Below, piece after piece: positions 36,172 through 48,454 of a stretch of 64,000 bases of DNA. The translations under genes were made by a program, and so were the position numbers. Location of the stretch: positions 339,498 through 403,497 of the forward strand of contig NW_019774959.1 in assembly GCF_001039355.2 (NCBI RefSeq). Reading direction: 5' to 3'. Numbering within the stretch: position 1 is the first letter of the stretch; the number at the start of each line of letters is the position of its first letter. This DNA comes from Lingula anatina. Lineage: Eukaryota; Brachiopoda; Lingulata; Lingulida; Lingulidae. Below the pieces are notes generated by a model. That model was given only the letters and a program-made list of their open reading frames with translations. It did not search any database and was not told the origin of the DNA.

Positions 36172-38402
36172 TAATAATAATAATAATAATAACTAGTAAT
36201 AATAATGATAATGGATGGTGATTCTGGCATACCTTGATGTAAATAATAAATGATAATGATAACGTTGGAATGTTTGTATGTGTATTTTGGATAATTGTGT
36301 TTGTATGTGTGTGGCCATCCAAATGATGCCTGGACGGTTTGCTGGGAAAACTCTTGGTTCTGATTATAGGTGTTGCACTGTGTGCTGGGATTGGTGAAGT
36401 CAAACTGGTTTCTGACGGCAGTTCAGATCTTTTCCCGAGTCTTCCTCACCTGGGGCGTGGTATGGAGTATACCAGAGGTAAAGGAGATGTTCGATTGTGT
36501 TGGTTGTGATGGCCTTGTCTCACCTAACATATTCTTTGCAAACGAGGTTATTTTTGTTGGTTGTGTAATGGTGAAAATATGTGGTTGTGTTAACTGTTAC
36601 TTCTAACACAAAGTTGTCAGTGATGAATATTATATCACTTTTGTTGTTCGTGTAAATAATTGAGATGTATAGTTGTATTGCCTGTCAAATCTAACACATT
36701 TTGTGCAAAGCATGTTGATGCTTTTGGGTATTGCAATCTATCTGGGCCGGCTAATATGTAATTTTAAAGATTTGTAATTGTGTTGGTTGTGATAAAACTG
36801 TCACACCTAACACATTTTGTGCATAATGAGTACATAGTGTTGCTAGCTATGAATGTGTAATGATGTAGTTTGTTTTATCTACATGTAAGTGTTGTCTGTT
36901 GTCGACAAATAGGTGCTGTCATATTTTTTTATGTTTAACTTAAATTTAACCTAATTGGAATCCCTTACATTAACATTGAGAAAAATGAGAAAATCCAAAT
37001 GTTATCCTTGTTTAGTTAGGGGCAAGATTTCTTGATGTCGCATATCACTTTCCCCACCTCTCTTTTTCAGGTTCAAGACGGTTGGTTTGTAGCCTGCTTT
37101 CTTCTACCCTGGACTTTAACAGAAATTATCAGATATTCATTTTACGCTCTGAATTTATTGAACTCGGTACCATATTTTCTCATATGGTGTAGGTGAGTGA
37201 CATTGTTTTACGTAACTTCCATAAATTATTTATTTTATTGCATATTTTTATTATTTTCTTTAATTTTTGTGATAAATTTATTTGTTTATGTAATTTGTTT
37301 CAGTCAAAGAGATTTTTTATCAATATAAAATCTTACAATACTTTCAAATGCTAAAGATAGTTTTCTGTGGTACACCCTAGTCATGGTACTATATTTGCAG
37401 ACTGTAAGGCTTTGTTTTATTTATATAGCTAGCCCCTTGAGTGGAATAATGGTTATGTTGTTTTTGCTGAAATTGTTTAAAAAGATTTTTTTCTGTAATT
37501 CTTCTTTTTAGATACACATTCTTCATAGTGCTGTATCCTATAGGAGTTTCAGTGAGTACAAAATACTTAATTACTGAAGAATTGAGAAAAAGTTTAATTA
37601 TAAACATTTTTGTTTGCTATTTTAATATTTTTAAGCTGGTAAATTTTCAAAATCCATTTATACCATTTATACAAGAGAATTCATAGGTCAATATTAAATT
37701 TTGTTTGTGGAACTGAACTTTACCAGATGACCTCTGACCTGACCTTTGACATGACATCTGAGACGACCTTTTGACCTTGCAGGGAGAACTATTCACACAG
37801 TTTTCAGCATTACCTTATATAAAGAAGACTGCAATCTATACCTATCCACTGCCAAATAGGATGAACATGAGTTTTGACTACTATACTGTTGTGATTATCC
37901 TCATGCTTAGTTATATACCACGTGAGTATATCTGCATGCTTTCAGTTGAAATTCTTTTGTTTTATAATTTGAGCTTGATGGCTTTTTTATTGTATTTTTT
38001 AATCATGCTTAATAGTTAAATCCATGTGGGTATATCTGTATGCCTGAAAGTGAATTTGAAGACCATGAACAATATAAATTTAAGATTTATCTTGCTTTAA
38101 CCCTTGTAAAAAAATCAGTAAGTAGATAAATACAGGCATCAAGTTTTGATAGCTGTTCTATCTTGATTGTTTAAGTTATATTTAGTGATTTCCTTTTGTC
38201 ATTATGAGTTACAAACAATAAAATAAATTGCTGAAATTTTTGGTCGCTGTCAATGTTAGCACCCCTCTCTTCAGCCATTTTTTAAAAGCACACTAATTTA
38301 TGAAATTTCACTTTTTTTTCAGTTTTTCCAATGCTGTACTTCCACATGATAGGGCAAAGGAAGAAAGTTCTAAGAGGTTTATCTGAGAAAAAGGAAGATT
38401 AA
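33323..38402 (+). CDS. HACD2: Very-long-chain (3R)-3-hydroxyacyl-CoA dehydratase (HACD/PHS1 family)
   Basis: Seven exons give a complete 228-residue protein: 33323-33396, 35946-36069, 36370-36477, 37071-37192, 37512-37551, 37783-37921 and 38323-38402 (TAA). It opens with a family-like AYLLLYN and TIGW, and continues with VLHCVLGLV, SRVFLTWGVV, WTLTEIIRYSFYAL, FIVLYPIGVSGEL and NMSFDYYTV, all in the order and spacing of HACD proteins. The enzyme is a multi-pass ER membrane protein that removes water from 3-hydroxyacyl-CoA in the fatty-acid elongation cycle. The C-terminus reads KKED, a dilysine (KKxx) ER-retrieval signal. The length is slightly under the usual 250, from a shorter N-terminus. 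It is closer to HACD1/2 than to the longer HACD3/4 types in my reading; the exact paralogue is uncertain. Confidence 0.93.
33434..33474. repeat. (GCGT)n tract
   Basis: Alternating purine-pyrimidine GTGC/GCGT units at the start of HACD intron 1. Confidence 0.85.
33791..34005. mobile_element. Inverted-repeat element A (TTA-flanked), in HACD intron 1
   Basis: The ends are GGGCGTATTCCCAGAGC and, on the other strand, the matching GACCCCATTCCCAGAGA, followed inward by AGATCGATCTA on both sides. TTA flanks it at 33788-33790 and 34006-34008. Small size, lack of a frame and TTA duplication fit a PIF/Harbinger-type non-autonomous element. Confidence 0.8.
34009..34265. mobile_element. Inverted-repeat element B, directly abutting element A
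   Basis: It starts GACTGGGTTCCCA immediately after the TTA that ends element A and closes with TTTGGGAATGGTCTC followed by TAA. The interior is related to A (GTTAATTACCCCCTATCAGC) but clearly diverged. It is a separate subfamily that used the same or an adjacent target. Confidence 0.75.
35448..35653. mobile_element. Inverted-repeat element C, HACD intron 1
   Basis: Ends TAAGGGTGCATT and AATGCACCCTTA form a 12-bp perfect inverted repeat. Imperfect pairing continues inward through ACTAGTC and TATCAAATATG. It shares the motif GATCAAATATGGC (reverse strand) with the element at 52053. Confidence 0.8.
35722..35905 (+). repeat. Dispersed repeat of CCTTCGCCAAGGAGGTTAT type
   Basis: The sequence opens with CTTCGCCAAGGAGGTTATAT, continues with AAAAAGTTATGGACCGATTT and ends in ATCAATC and AATAATA units just before HACD exon 2. 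Sequences of this kind recur in marine invertebrate genomes as far as I recall. Only this one copy is in the window, so its repeat nature rests on that recollection. Confidence 0.5.
36082..36216. repeat. (TAA)n microsatellite
   Basis: Long, slightly interrupted TAA run a few bases after the donor of HACD exon 2. Confidence 0.97.
36485..36870 (+). repeat. Degenerate tandem sequence in HACD intron 3
   Basis: GTTGGTTGTGAT followed by CACCTAACA and TTTGTGCAAA-like blocks recurs several times with drift. Units are too diverged to set an exact period. Confidence 0.45.
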
Positions 38403-38953
38403 AAAGGGATAAAATAGGAAAAAAGGAAAAACTTACTTTTGTGGCAAAATGGTTCAAAAAGGCCAATTGAAAAATTATATCTACACAGATCAAACCCCTT
38501 ATTGTTTTAACTTTTAAGACATGACAGTATTCTTTTATTAATTATTAATTGAACTGTTGTGATTTATTTTTTTTCTAGATTTGTGTAACAGTTACCGTAG
38601 GTTTATCTTTTAGTGATTTTTAGTTGAAAATAGTTGTGATAGTTGTTATTTTAATCATATTCAGTATTAAGCTTAATACATATTAATTTTTTACATGAAC
38701 GTTTATCAATATCATGATAATGTTTTTTTTTTTTTAATACAGTTACATAATTGTTTTGAAATTATGATTATTATTTAATTGGATTTTTAAAGGAAAATGA
38801 GTTCTCATTATTGAAACAAAGTCACTCTGTTTTAAAACCTGTGCAATTTAAAACTGGTTTAATTTTTTTAAGACCATCAATTTTTAAGACAGCGTGGCAG
38901 CGCCATGTGCAAGGAAATCAGATATCACATCTTTGTGCATTAACTTAAGAAAA

Positions 38954-38959
38954 AATAAA
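38954..38959 (+). terminator. Possible HACD polyadenylation signal
   Basis: AATAAA about 550 bases after the HACD stop. A TTTATT (AATAAA on the - strand) at 39111-39116 could serve the converging FAF2 gene, which would put the two 3' ends within about 150 bp. Confidence 0.35.
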
Positions 38960-39116
38960 ATACATGCTTATTTTCATATGTGCATTTCATTTTAAATACA
39001 ACAAGATCTTTAATTTAGGGACCTCCCCCTCCCAATTGAGTTTTGTGTAGCATATGACTGGACAAAGATTGGTAATGGATAAAACAAACAGCTGGTTTCA
39101 CCATGTTGCTTTTATT

Positions 39117-40669
39117 GTCGACTTAGCAATAACTGTAATGAGGTGATGGGCACAATGTTAAGTCTTCACTTAAAATTAAAAAAAAAAAAAAAACTTTTAT
39201 TTGATGTCTCCATAGAAGGACTGTCCTATCTACAATTTATTACAAACTGACACTTTGCATGTGACAGAAATCTCTTGGAGGAATTAATTGTCAAAATAAG
39301 TGGCCAGCAGGTGAGAATTACCTTGTTATCCAAATTAAGCATTTTGGTGCATTATCCTCATTCCACATCAACACTTTTATTTATTCAAAACATGATGTAT
39401 CATTTTGCTTATAAGTTATAAGCCATTTTCAATTTTGTCTCTTCTAGCTAAAGTTGTTACTAATCCCACCCTCTATAATCGATCACAATTTTCAGTTTAA
39501 ATTTTACAAGCACAACAGCTTGAATGTTATAAATAAGTATAAAATGCTGGTGAATATTACAGCTCATCAAGATCCTCTCACTTTGAGCTCTTCTGAGTAT
39601 TTCAAAATCCTTCAAAGGAACCAGAAGCCTGATAAATTTGACATCGGTTGTAAATTCTAAAAGGGAGGGGGACATTACACATATGAAGTGAAAAAATCTT
39701 AAATTTACGACAAGTACTTGATAAGCACCCCTTTTGGATTCAATATTAACAACGGCAGGGGTGTTATGTGAAAATATCTGACAAAACATGAACTACCAAG
39801 TGCAAATGTGAGCACCACCTCATAACTTGACCATAAAAGAGAAAATACACAAGTTATTGAATGGGAATCATCTGAGAGAGCCCAAAGATTTAGTGGGATT
39901 TTGAGTATCAGAAATAATGACAGAGTAGTGGGTGAAGTGCTGCAATGAATAAAAGCCCATATGAATTATCCACGGATATTTTTCTGGTAAATTTTTTTAA
40001 AACCTGTCCAAATCTATTGCACTATGGTCTAAATTAATCATATTTTGCACAGGTTAAGACAACATGCCAAGCACTCTTATCACTTAAAGTTAACTCTACT
40101 TTAAACAGATTCTCCCCCCTTTTCTACTCTCGTATCTGACATCATGCACTGCTGAGATCCTCATTTTAGGTTACCTCAGATGATTTCCATTTGAAACACT
40201 CATCATCAATATTTAACAAAATTATTCCATATGAAATGAATTAAAATAGTGCAGATAAAAAACTGCCTGGATTCAACAATCTTTCATTGTCAAAATCTTC
40301 CAATTTATATCACTGCCTCTTGGCACACAGCATTGATTGCATAACACTTCATGAATTTTTAAACTATTAGAATGACTTTTCAATATTTAATTCAAAGTTA
40401 AATTCACATTTCTTTTCTCCTTTGCCTCTTTTTCAAGCCCTTCATATTAAGAGTCCCAACTCAAGGTCAAGGTCACATCTCAATAGGTCAAGGCCATCTC
40501 CATGCCACAATCTTTTAATCCATGACAAGGTTTATTCACCAATGTCAAGGTCTTTACAACTATGCCATAGCCTTTCCATCAATGTTAAGGCCTATTTACC
40601 AATGTCAAGGCCTATCCACCAATATATCTACCAATGTCAAGGTCATTCTTTAAAGCAGACTCCTTGATT
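39117..40669 (-). other. FAF2 3' flank/UTR, with AAGGTCA-rich repeats
   Basis: No coding exon was seen. At 40455-40650 the motifs CAATGTCAAGG and AAGGCC recur at irregular spacing of 20-40 bases. If the - strand AATAAA at 39111-39116 is used, the FAF2 3' UTR is about 1.5 kb. Confidence 0.4.
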
Positions 40670-43600
40670 TCAAGCTTCATGGTCGTGAACAAAGACAAGT
40701 TCTGACTTTCCAAACTTTAATTCTATAAAAGAGGGTGGGTCTGGCTGTCCATCAACTGGTTGGCATGGCAACGTTTTACGAGGAAAGTTTGTTACAATGG
40801 AGAAGTCATCTGGTGTCATTTCATGGCAGAAGACAAAGTTGTAGAGATGCTGTAAAAGAGAAATTGTGAATTATATATAAGTAAAACTTTTTCAAAACCA
40901 AACAATTCCTTTCTGAAGATGAATTTTGTCACATAGGATATCTACATTTAAACCTTCCACCTTGTACTAACTTAATGTATAGTAAGTATAAGCTCCCTAG
41001 GGGTCACTTTTCATAACAGAAATGCGCTCTGTAATTATATAGACTGTTTTGAGAAAAAAATTGCAACTGCACAAATGTCACGTTTTCAATACAAAAGAAA
41101 CTGAAACTACACAAATGTCTTGTTTTCAACATATTTTCAACTTTCAATATCTGATACCATAAAATTACTTTCACATACCAAGAGGCAGTGAGACCCAATA
41201 ATCTTTTCTATTAAATATCCGCCTTCACTTTTACCTTAGCAGACCAGGAACCACAAAATCTTCTCTCTATTCTTGTCCCATCAGGCAGTTTCACTAACAC
41301 TTTGATTGCATCAGGATCATCGACAGCAGGTTCCTCTGGTATGGACGTCCTCAACTCCTCCTTTCTCCTCATGATTTCCTGCAGAAATGAAAATGAGAGT
41401 GTTCTGAAAGGGGGTATGCCTTTCCTTATTATATTACTTCAAAAGCTCCTGATGTACATCTTACACGATACTCATGATTTCCTACAGAAATGAGAGCGAG
41501 AGAAATGTTTTGAAAAGGGGTAAGCGTTTCCTTATTATATTATCTTAAACCTACATGATATACTTCTTATACAATTCTATGCAACTTACAAAACCTTTCA
41601 TTTCCACAATAGGGACTTATTATACAGAAGGATAAAAATTCCAATTATTACTATTTTCACTACTACTACTACAGAAAAAGTACTACATGGGATATTAATT
41701 TTTTTCACCTTCAATTACATGTTTTAAATTCTTTATTTTTAATCATGAATCAATAATACGCTTCTGTGTGAAATCCTTATTGCATGTTTTGTAATTATTC
41801 AAACTATTACTTGTGACAAAAATATAGTATTGAGTGGTGAAAAGAAGAAGTTTTATATGGAAAAGTTACTTACTTCTTGTTTTTTAACAATTTCCATTTC
41901 TCTTCTTTTAGCTTCTTCTAACTCTTGCTTTTGTTTTTCCATTTCTTCTCTCTTTTTCTTTTCCTAAATGATGATCAACACTAAATGTTCAACAATAAAT
42001 TACATAAGACAAACTTTTAAAATAATTCTTAAATAAGGTGAGTTGTCCTAACATGTTACTCTTTACCAAGGAAAATAATCATTCTTCCATAAAAAAAATG
42101 ATAAAAAATATCAAATAAACTCCAAATTCACAGCATCTTTGTAAAATACAATGAAATAACATTAAATATTACAATATTGTCATTACATCTAACATTCAAT
42201 GTTCACCTTACAAAATTACACTACCTTTTCTTGGTCCGCTTTCAGAGATTCAAGATATGCTTCATCCTGCTGTTCTCGTAGTGAACGATTAAAATGACGC
42301 TCCTCCCTGAAATAAAAGCAGGCAATATTAAAGAAAGGCAAACTGTGTAATTGTTGAAATGAAACAAATAACAATAAATATGAAATTTATATCAATCAAA
42401 ATTAAAATGCAACAATCAAACACAGTAAATGACAAGAAATATAAAATATATGACAAACACTCAAAAAGACAATAATAATAATAGTAATACTAAACAAGCC
42501 CTCAGCCTTAAAGTAATGGATATTTACCTGTCAGCTCTTACTGCAATTAGTGAGGCCTCGTTATCCTCCATAACCCGAGTTAACCTTTCTATTAACTCAA
42601 CAGGACCTGTAACAGATATGTAATATTTTATCAAATCATCAAGACCTGCAAAGGGGGGGGGGGTTAAGACAGAGAAAAGAGATAATATATGAAGAGAATA
42701 AACATCATTTTTTAATATCAATTCACTCTAATTTCACCCACTGCCAGTGATTTTCTTCAACCGAATTATATCACAGCATTTTAACATAATATATATAATA
42801 AATAAATATAATAAATAGATAATGTGCCTTCAATTAACAATATTCTTAATATTTTATTATCCACATATACAATGGACATTTTTTCATCACATAAATTATC
42901 TTTATATATCCATATAATGAACTCATTACACCACTATGTAACTCACCTATTGGTCCCTCTATCCTTGCCACCACTGTCATTCTATTTTGACGTAATACTA
43001 TTAAAGCTAAAAAGGGGTATGTGTTCTCTCTCAGCGCTTGGGACACTGGAATATATCAGTGAAATAAAAACAGTGACTGTCATTTTATTTTCTTTGCATA
43101 GTGAGGGAGAGCTATCAAGTGAACATTGACTGTCATTGAAAATTAAAACAGTTTTGCTACTTCAACAAGTGTGAAAACTTTCACAGATTCACTCAATGTG
43201 CAATGTTAGGACTGTCACCGTTCATTGAAATGATGAAATGTCATTTTAAGACTTGAGTTACATTAAGTCTAAATCACTTTAGCCCTGAGTTTGAAAGAAC
43301 TGTATTGCTAATGCTCACGTATGGCAACAAAAAGAACCCAGGACCTGAATAGCATTTTAACCTATGAATCCCTTGGGTCTCTTTGCATTGCATACTAGCA
43401 CGTGTAACACAATCTGGTGGTACAATGTATTATTTACCTCTGAACCCTTCTGGGCTATTTGTATTGCAGCCCCAAAACAGCATACGTGCATCAATAAACT
43501 CTATTACATCAGCATTACCCAACGTTGACCTGGAAAACACAAAGATTATATATTAGATTACATCTTCAACACATTTCACATCTAACACAATCCACTATCA

Positions 43601-46244
43601 CAACTAGGACAATATGCAGTCTCCACTAACACAACAATATACTGACACAACTAACACAATCTGCTGTCACAACTATCACAATCCACTGTAACACAATATA
43701 CCGTCACAAGTTCACAACCGACACAATCTGCAGACATAATACACAAATATACTGACACAACTAACAAAATCTGCTCTCACAACAATCAGAATCCACTGTA
43801 AAACTAACACATTTAGCTGTCACAACTAACACAGTCTGCTGGCAAAAAATAGCACATACTAGCAAAATCTGTTCTTTACCTACAGAACAATATGTTCCTT
43901 ACCTACAGAACTCTGGAGTGTCCTGGTGGTCATCACCATGTAAATAGACTAGGAGAAATTTCAGCTCATTCTTGGCATCATTCAGGACCTGAAATAGCAA
44001 ACTCAATATCATTTCGCTGGCAAGTGCCAAACACATATTATTGAAAGCTTCATGTGACTTTTCTCTGACTTTTTTCTACAATTTTTCTGAAAGTGCCCAT
44101 ATAAGATGGACACATCTATGACAAAAATGCTCATGCAAGATGGATAGACTAAGCATGAGATTGTCAATACTGCATGAGCACACTTATCCTGAAATATCAA
44201 TACTGGATTTACACACTCATCCTGAAAATATCCATACAGGATGTACACACTCATCCTGAAAATATCCATACTGGATTTACACACTCATCCTGAAAATATC
44301 CATACAGGATGTACACACTCATCCTGAAAATATCCATACAGGATGTACACACTCATCCTGAAAATATCCATACAGGATGTACACACTCATCCTGATATCC
44401 ACACTGGATAAGTACACATTATGAAAGAACAAAGTCCATTCCAAGTGCTTACCTGGCTATAGGAGCCCTGGTAAAATACTGGATGTGTCTCACCAAACTG
44501 ACTGTCATATTCCTGTATAAAAGAGGTCACATCTCCAACTGGGTCTGTTACAGCTATAACCAGACAAAGATATAGTATAAGTTTACAAAACAATGGCTAA
44601 AGTCAAGAGATGTTAATACTCCAGTTCTTCAGCATTTTTCAGCAAAAAAAGGGCTTATTAAAAATTGTGTTGGGTCCACAAGAGACCTCATTCTAGATGT
44701 GTAAGAGCAGGCCCGTAGCCGGGGGGAGGGGTTCGGGGGGTTCGAAAGAACCGCCCCTTTTGCTGGGAAAAGGTCCACTCTGGGTAAAATTTGATTTATG
44801 TACATGAAGTTTTTATGGGAAAAGGTCCACTTTTTCAGAAAAAGAACCCCCCTTTTGAAATTTCTGGCTACGGGCCTGAAGAGGCCACAATTGTTAGAAC
44901 AAAAATGTTTTAGTTTTATGTGAGCAAGCAATATTATTTAAGGAGATAAGAATGAACATTATTTGACCTAACATTTATTTGTTTCATGGGACAGTTCTAC
45001 ATCTTGTTGTATACTCACTTCTTCTTGGGTCTGGCATAAAAAGTCTCCCTGGAATACAGATAGTTAACCATATTAAATTCTACTCTTATGGGTCATACAT
45101 GAATTCATCAGTACTACTTTAAACCTAGACCTTCTTGATTGAAAAAATATCTCGAAACATAAACTGCAATTAATCATTCTTCATTTAAAACAAGCTAATT
45201 AGCTATTCTTCTTATGTCCACCCATTCCAAACTGGACTGGTCCAAGAAGAAACACAATAAATGCAGAATGTCCATTATTTCAATATCAAATAAGGACCCC
45301 ATATTGTCCACCATTTAAATTTCAAGTCCAAGTCATTTCAGTTGTGAACTGAAGTGAGAGGAATCACGTAAAAAGGCAGAATGTCCACTATTTCAATTTC
45401 AATTTATTTCCGCTGTAAACTAAACTAAGAGGTCACACTTACAAAAGAACCGTAGAATGTCCATTAATGAGCTGTACACAAATCTGAATGGAAGCATGAC
45501 TATAAAGATGCCCCACCCCATAATCCCCTGGGGTGGTCGACCTCGAGATATATGGATGACCCTAAAACAAACAAATGTAATATAAATATACTGTTTTTCA
45601 ATTATATATAATTTTGTATTAAGAAAGCAGAAAATATCAAAATCAGTAACTACACAGTGTACTTTTTACTGTAACACATTTTTCTTCCCTTTAACTTTTT
45701 GCCACTTCTTTTCCTTCCTCTGTACTTCAAGAGAAGTTAAATGGTTTCAAATATTGTATCTTTTATTTCTTTTCTTGGAATAACAACAAATCAAGAACTA
45801 AAAAGATCACAAAAAATTAATAAAATTAAATCAATTTAAAAAAAGTCATATAACTAAAAGCTGATTAAATTATATAATAGCATCAAGTGTGTGTGCAAAT
45901 GTGTGTGCATGCCGATATGCGTGTATTCAGTTTAGCCTAATCCAACACCCACTTTTTCCTTACGTGTGTTTATGTGCATGCACCCATGTGTAATCATTTT
46001 AGCCCAATCCACCACTGACTTAAGTCCATAACATTAAGTCAACTAAATAACAGCACCAGTTCTACCTTTGGTCTACAGGACTGACATTCACTGGAGGTGT
46101 CCTCACTTCTCTCTGCTGGTCTCTAAATAATGACGGTCTTCCCTCCTCCTCATTAAATCTGTCTTGTACGGCTACTTCCATGTCCCAGTTGTGTCGCTCC
46201 AGCAGAGTCCGACATCTTTCCATGTCTTCCAGACCCGTCAAGTC
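40670..46244 (-). CDS. FAF2: FAS-associated factor 2 (UBXD8), first exon not found
   Basis: Twelve exons (5' to 3'): 46066-46244, 45443-45561, 45019-45048, 44453-44553, 43903-43988, 43438-43529, 42947-43045, 42528-42606, 42225-42306, 41874-41963, 41235-41378 and 40670-40849. They join in phase to 426 residues; the usual length is about 445, so only some 20 N-terminal residues are absent. Domains in order: UBA-like (LTGLEDMERC to AVQDRF); a hydrophobic hairpin (GIMGWGIFIVMLPFRF) that inserts into ER or lipid-droplet membrane; a UAS thioredoxin-like domain (HPVFYQGSYSQ, VSQALRENTYPFLALI); a charged coiled coil; and a C-terminal UBX domain with the NFPR loop that binds p97/VCP. FAF2 recruits p97 in ER-associated degradation and controls lipid-droplet turnover. 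The starting ATG should lie upstream of 46244. I found no convincing exon there, and an N at 46426 marks a doubtful base or join. Confidence 0.94.
43590..43860 (+). repeat. Degenerate ~25-bp tandem repeat in FAF2 intron
   Basis: ACAACTAACACAATCTGCTG and variants recur around ten times between exons 43438-43529 and 43903-43988. Confidence 0.75.
44180..44405 (+). repeat. 34-bp minisatellite with a hairpin in each unit
   Basis: Six or seven units of about 34 bp, each containing CATCCTG, a 12-base AT-rich spacer and CAGGATG. The two arms are reverse complements, so every unit can fold on itself. The array lies in the FAF2 intron, ending about 50 bases from exon 44453-44553. Confidence 0.9.
44708..44878. 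mobile_element. 171-bp inverted-repeat element (CAGGCCC family), copy 2
   Basis: A perfect 13-bp terminal inverted repeat, CAGGCCCGTAGCC and GGCTACGGGCCTG. AAGAG occurs directly on both sides and may be part of the target duplication. Internal GGGAAAAGGTCCACT occurs twice. No coding frame. Related to 20342-20531. Confidence 0.85.
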
Positions 46245-47890
46245 CTGGGCAAGAAGATATTTAGTGATAACTTAATTCACAACTATACAATATTTAAATG
46301 ATAATATTTATTATAAAAACTGGAATTAATCCTATTTTATTAGCATAAAACAGAACCGGTCAGAGGCTATGTACTTACAAAATAAATTGCAAAACTAAAA
46401 TTAATCCGAATAACGAAGTGCTCAGNAAGGTTCAACATTGTTAGACCAAGTTTTCAAGTCAATCAGGTGGCCTTGATTTTTGTCGTTGTTATATATGAAA
46501 TCATTTGAACAAAATATCTTTTGAGCTTTCAAATTCACATTTTAACTTCAAATATTTTAATTGATTAACAAAAAGAGGAAAAAAAAAACAGCGATGGAAA
46601 TTGTGTCACTTAAATAAATTTGCAGAATTCTGTCCCACCTTACAAGTGTTTTGATTTGAAATATCTTTACTTTATTAAGTTATTTGTTGACTTTGGGTAT
46701 CACAGTCATCCTTTAACATCACAAACTGAGTATTACATAACTGAAATTTGTGAAACATGTTTAAGAATTAAAGAGATGGAAAAAGGGGGATACTGCAAAA
46801 GCATGAAAATTTGAATAATAAAGTTATTTAAACAGTAATGTTAAATTACACTCCATTTACATTTTGACCTCAGTTCACAGATGAATAAAATTGTCCAATG
46901 TCAGTATATTTTTAACAACATTGCAGCCAATCTCATGGTTTTGATGCATACTGTAAAATTTAAAATTATTTTTATACCTTATCTTAAACAGGATATATCT
47001 TCAATTTTATTGTTCTTCTGTATAACAAATTTAGATTTTATCTTTTTGTAAAATAAGTTGTTAGGATAGTGTGGCTCAATCATAACAAAAGTGAAATTTT
47101 TTAGACAGTATCACTTGTTTGGAAATGATTTTTTGTCTTCTTAACTGTAAAGAAAAAGACCTACATGACCTTAGTAATTCATCATAAATATTTTTTTAAT
47201 CTCTGTGCCAGGACACAAACTCCTAGGCTTGGTGATAAATTAGTCTCTCTCCTCTTGTTTATTCTTTTACTATACAGAAGTGCCACACTGGAACACAAAA
47301 CTTGAAATTAGATCAAATAAAAGAAGTGAAGCATTTACTTGTAAGAGGTGAAAATTAGCAAAGAAGTTTCAGAAAATATACCAGTCTTGCTTATATTTTT
47401 TCACAGATAACTCATAATTACTTATTAGTGACTGTTACCTGTGAAAGTATTATTACAATAAATACTAGTTCAGTTGTAGTTTGGCAGTCACTAGTATATG
47501 CATTTCACTTGATTCTTGTCCCCCTTTTTTTTCATATTTCATAGTTTTTATGTGATGGTGGTATTGTCTGCATAGTTGTATCTGTATACTGACTTTGACT
47601 ACAAAGTAAAATGCATCATTGTGTTCATAGAGACAAAAAAATCAGAGGCCTTTCTGAGCCATGAAATATTGCAGTATGACAACTCACTATTGCTGTTAAC
47701 AGTTGCTTGTTATTGTCATAACTTACGAGTTAATTTTTTTCCAAAACCCCTTTCCTAGCTATAATGTGGCATTCACTTTCACAATGTTAGCTATATGCAA
47801 TCAGATAAAAATTATAAGGTATCAGCAGAATTTGTGGCCATTCATGCCATACCAAGCTTACAACTGCAAAATGTCCACCAATTTTGCTTA
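46245..47890. other. FAF2 5' side, no gene seen
   Basis: AT-rich sequence with a single N at 46426 and no convincing exon on either strand. The missing first exon of FAF2 would be expected here or further right. Confidence 0.5.
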
Positions 47891-48202
47891 GGCCATATTC
47901 AGATCAAGAAGAGCCTAGTGCTAGCTAGGCCGTGACCTAAATATGGTGGACCTACATGAAAGGAAGACAGCTAAATCCTGTAATGGTCTCTACGCCTTTC
48001 ATACGCCTCCCCATGCGTCTTGCCTCTACTGGTTGAATTGGGCCGAGAGTTAATTATTCAATATTGTGCCCCTGCAGGGACAACGCGTAGGGAGGCCTGT
48101 GAGAAGTGGAGATACCATTAAGTGGTGTTCCTTTCATGTAGGTCTGCTATATTTAGGTCGCGGCCTAGCTATCACTCGGCTCTTCTCGATCTGAATGGGA
48201 CT
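47891..48202. mobile_element. Inverted-repeat element D with ~75-bp arms
   Basis: The left arm (ATTCAGATCAAGAAGAGCC ... ACCTAAATATGG ... CCTACATGAAAGGAA) is matched by the right arm read on the other strand (ATTCAGATCGAGAAGAGCC ... ACCTAAATATAG ... CCTACATGAAAGGAA). TTA lies next to both ends. The long arms could form a strong hairpin. No coding frame. Confidence 0.88.
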
Positions 48203-48454
48203 TTATTCTGTTTATCTCATTGCATGTAGCTAATTGCAATTTCAAGTGTATGGAAGGAAATGCTATGTAATAAAGGTAAAAGGGATGTCTCAAGAAAAGT
48301 TTGGGTGATAATATTTTTATTCGTGGATGCCTGGATGAATATCTGGTAACAACCCCATGAGCCACCCCCTGAAAAATTTACTAGTACTAGTGCCTGCAGG
48401 TAAACAACATTCAAGTTTCTTCAGAAGCACTTTACTGAATGATTACTATACTTA

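Noticed and set aside
35987-36403. 138-codon - strand frame with a poly-Tyr run
   Set aside because: It is produced by the (TAA)n microsatellite and lies over HACD exons 2 and 3 on the opposite strand.
40757-40774. X-box-like GTTGGCATGGCAAC in the last FAF2 exon
   Set aside because: It has a mismatch to the palindrome and is explained by conserved coding sequence.
43413-44405. Possible CRISPR-like array in the FAF2 introns
   Set aside because: Repeats are contiguous without unique spacers and lie in a eukaryotic intron; they are minisatellites.
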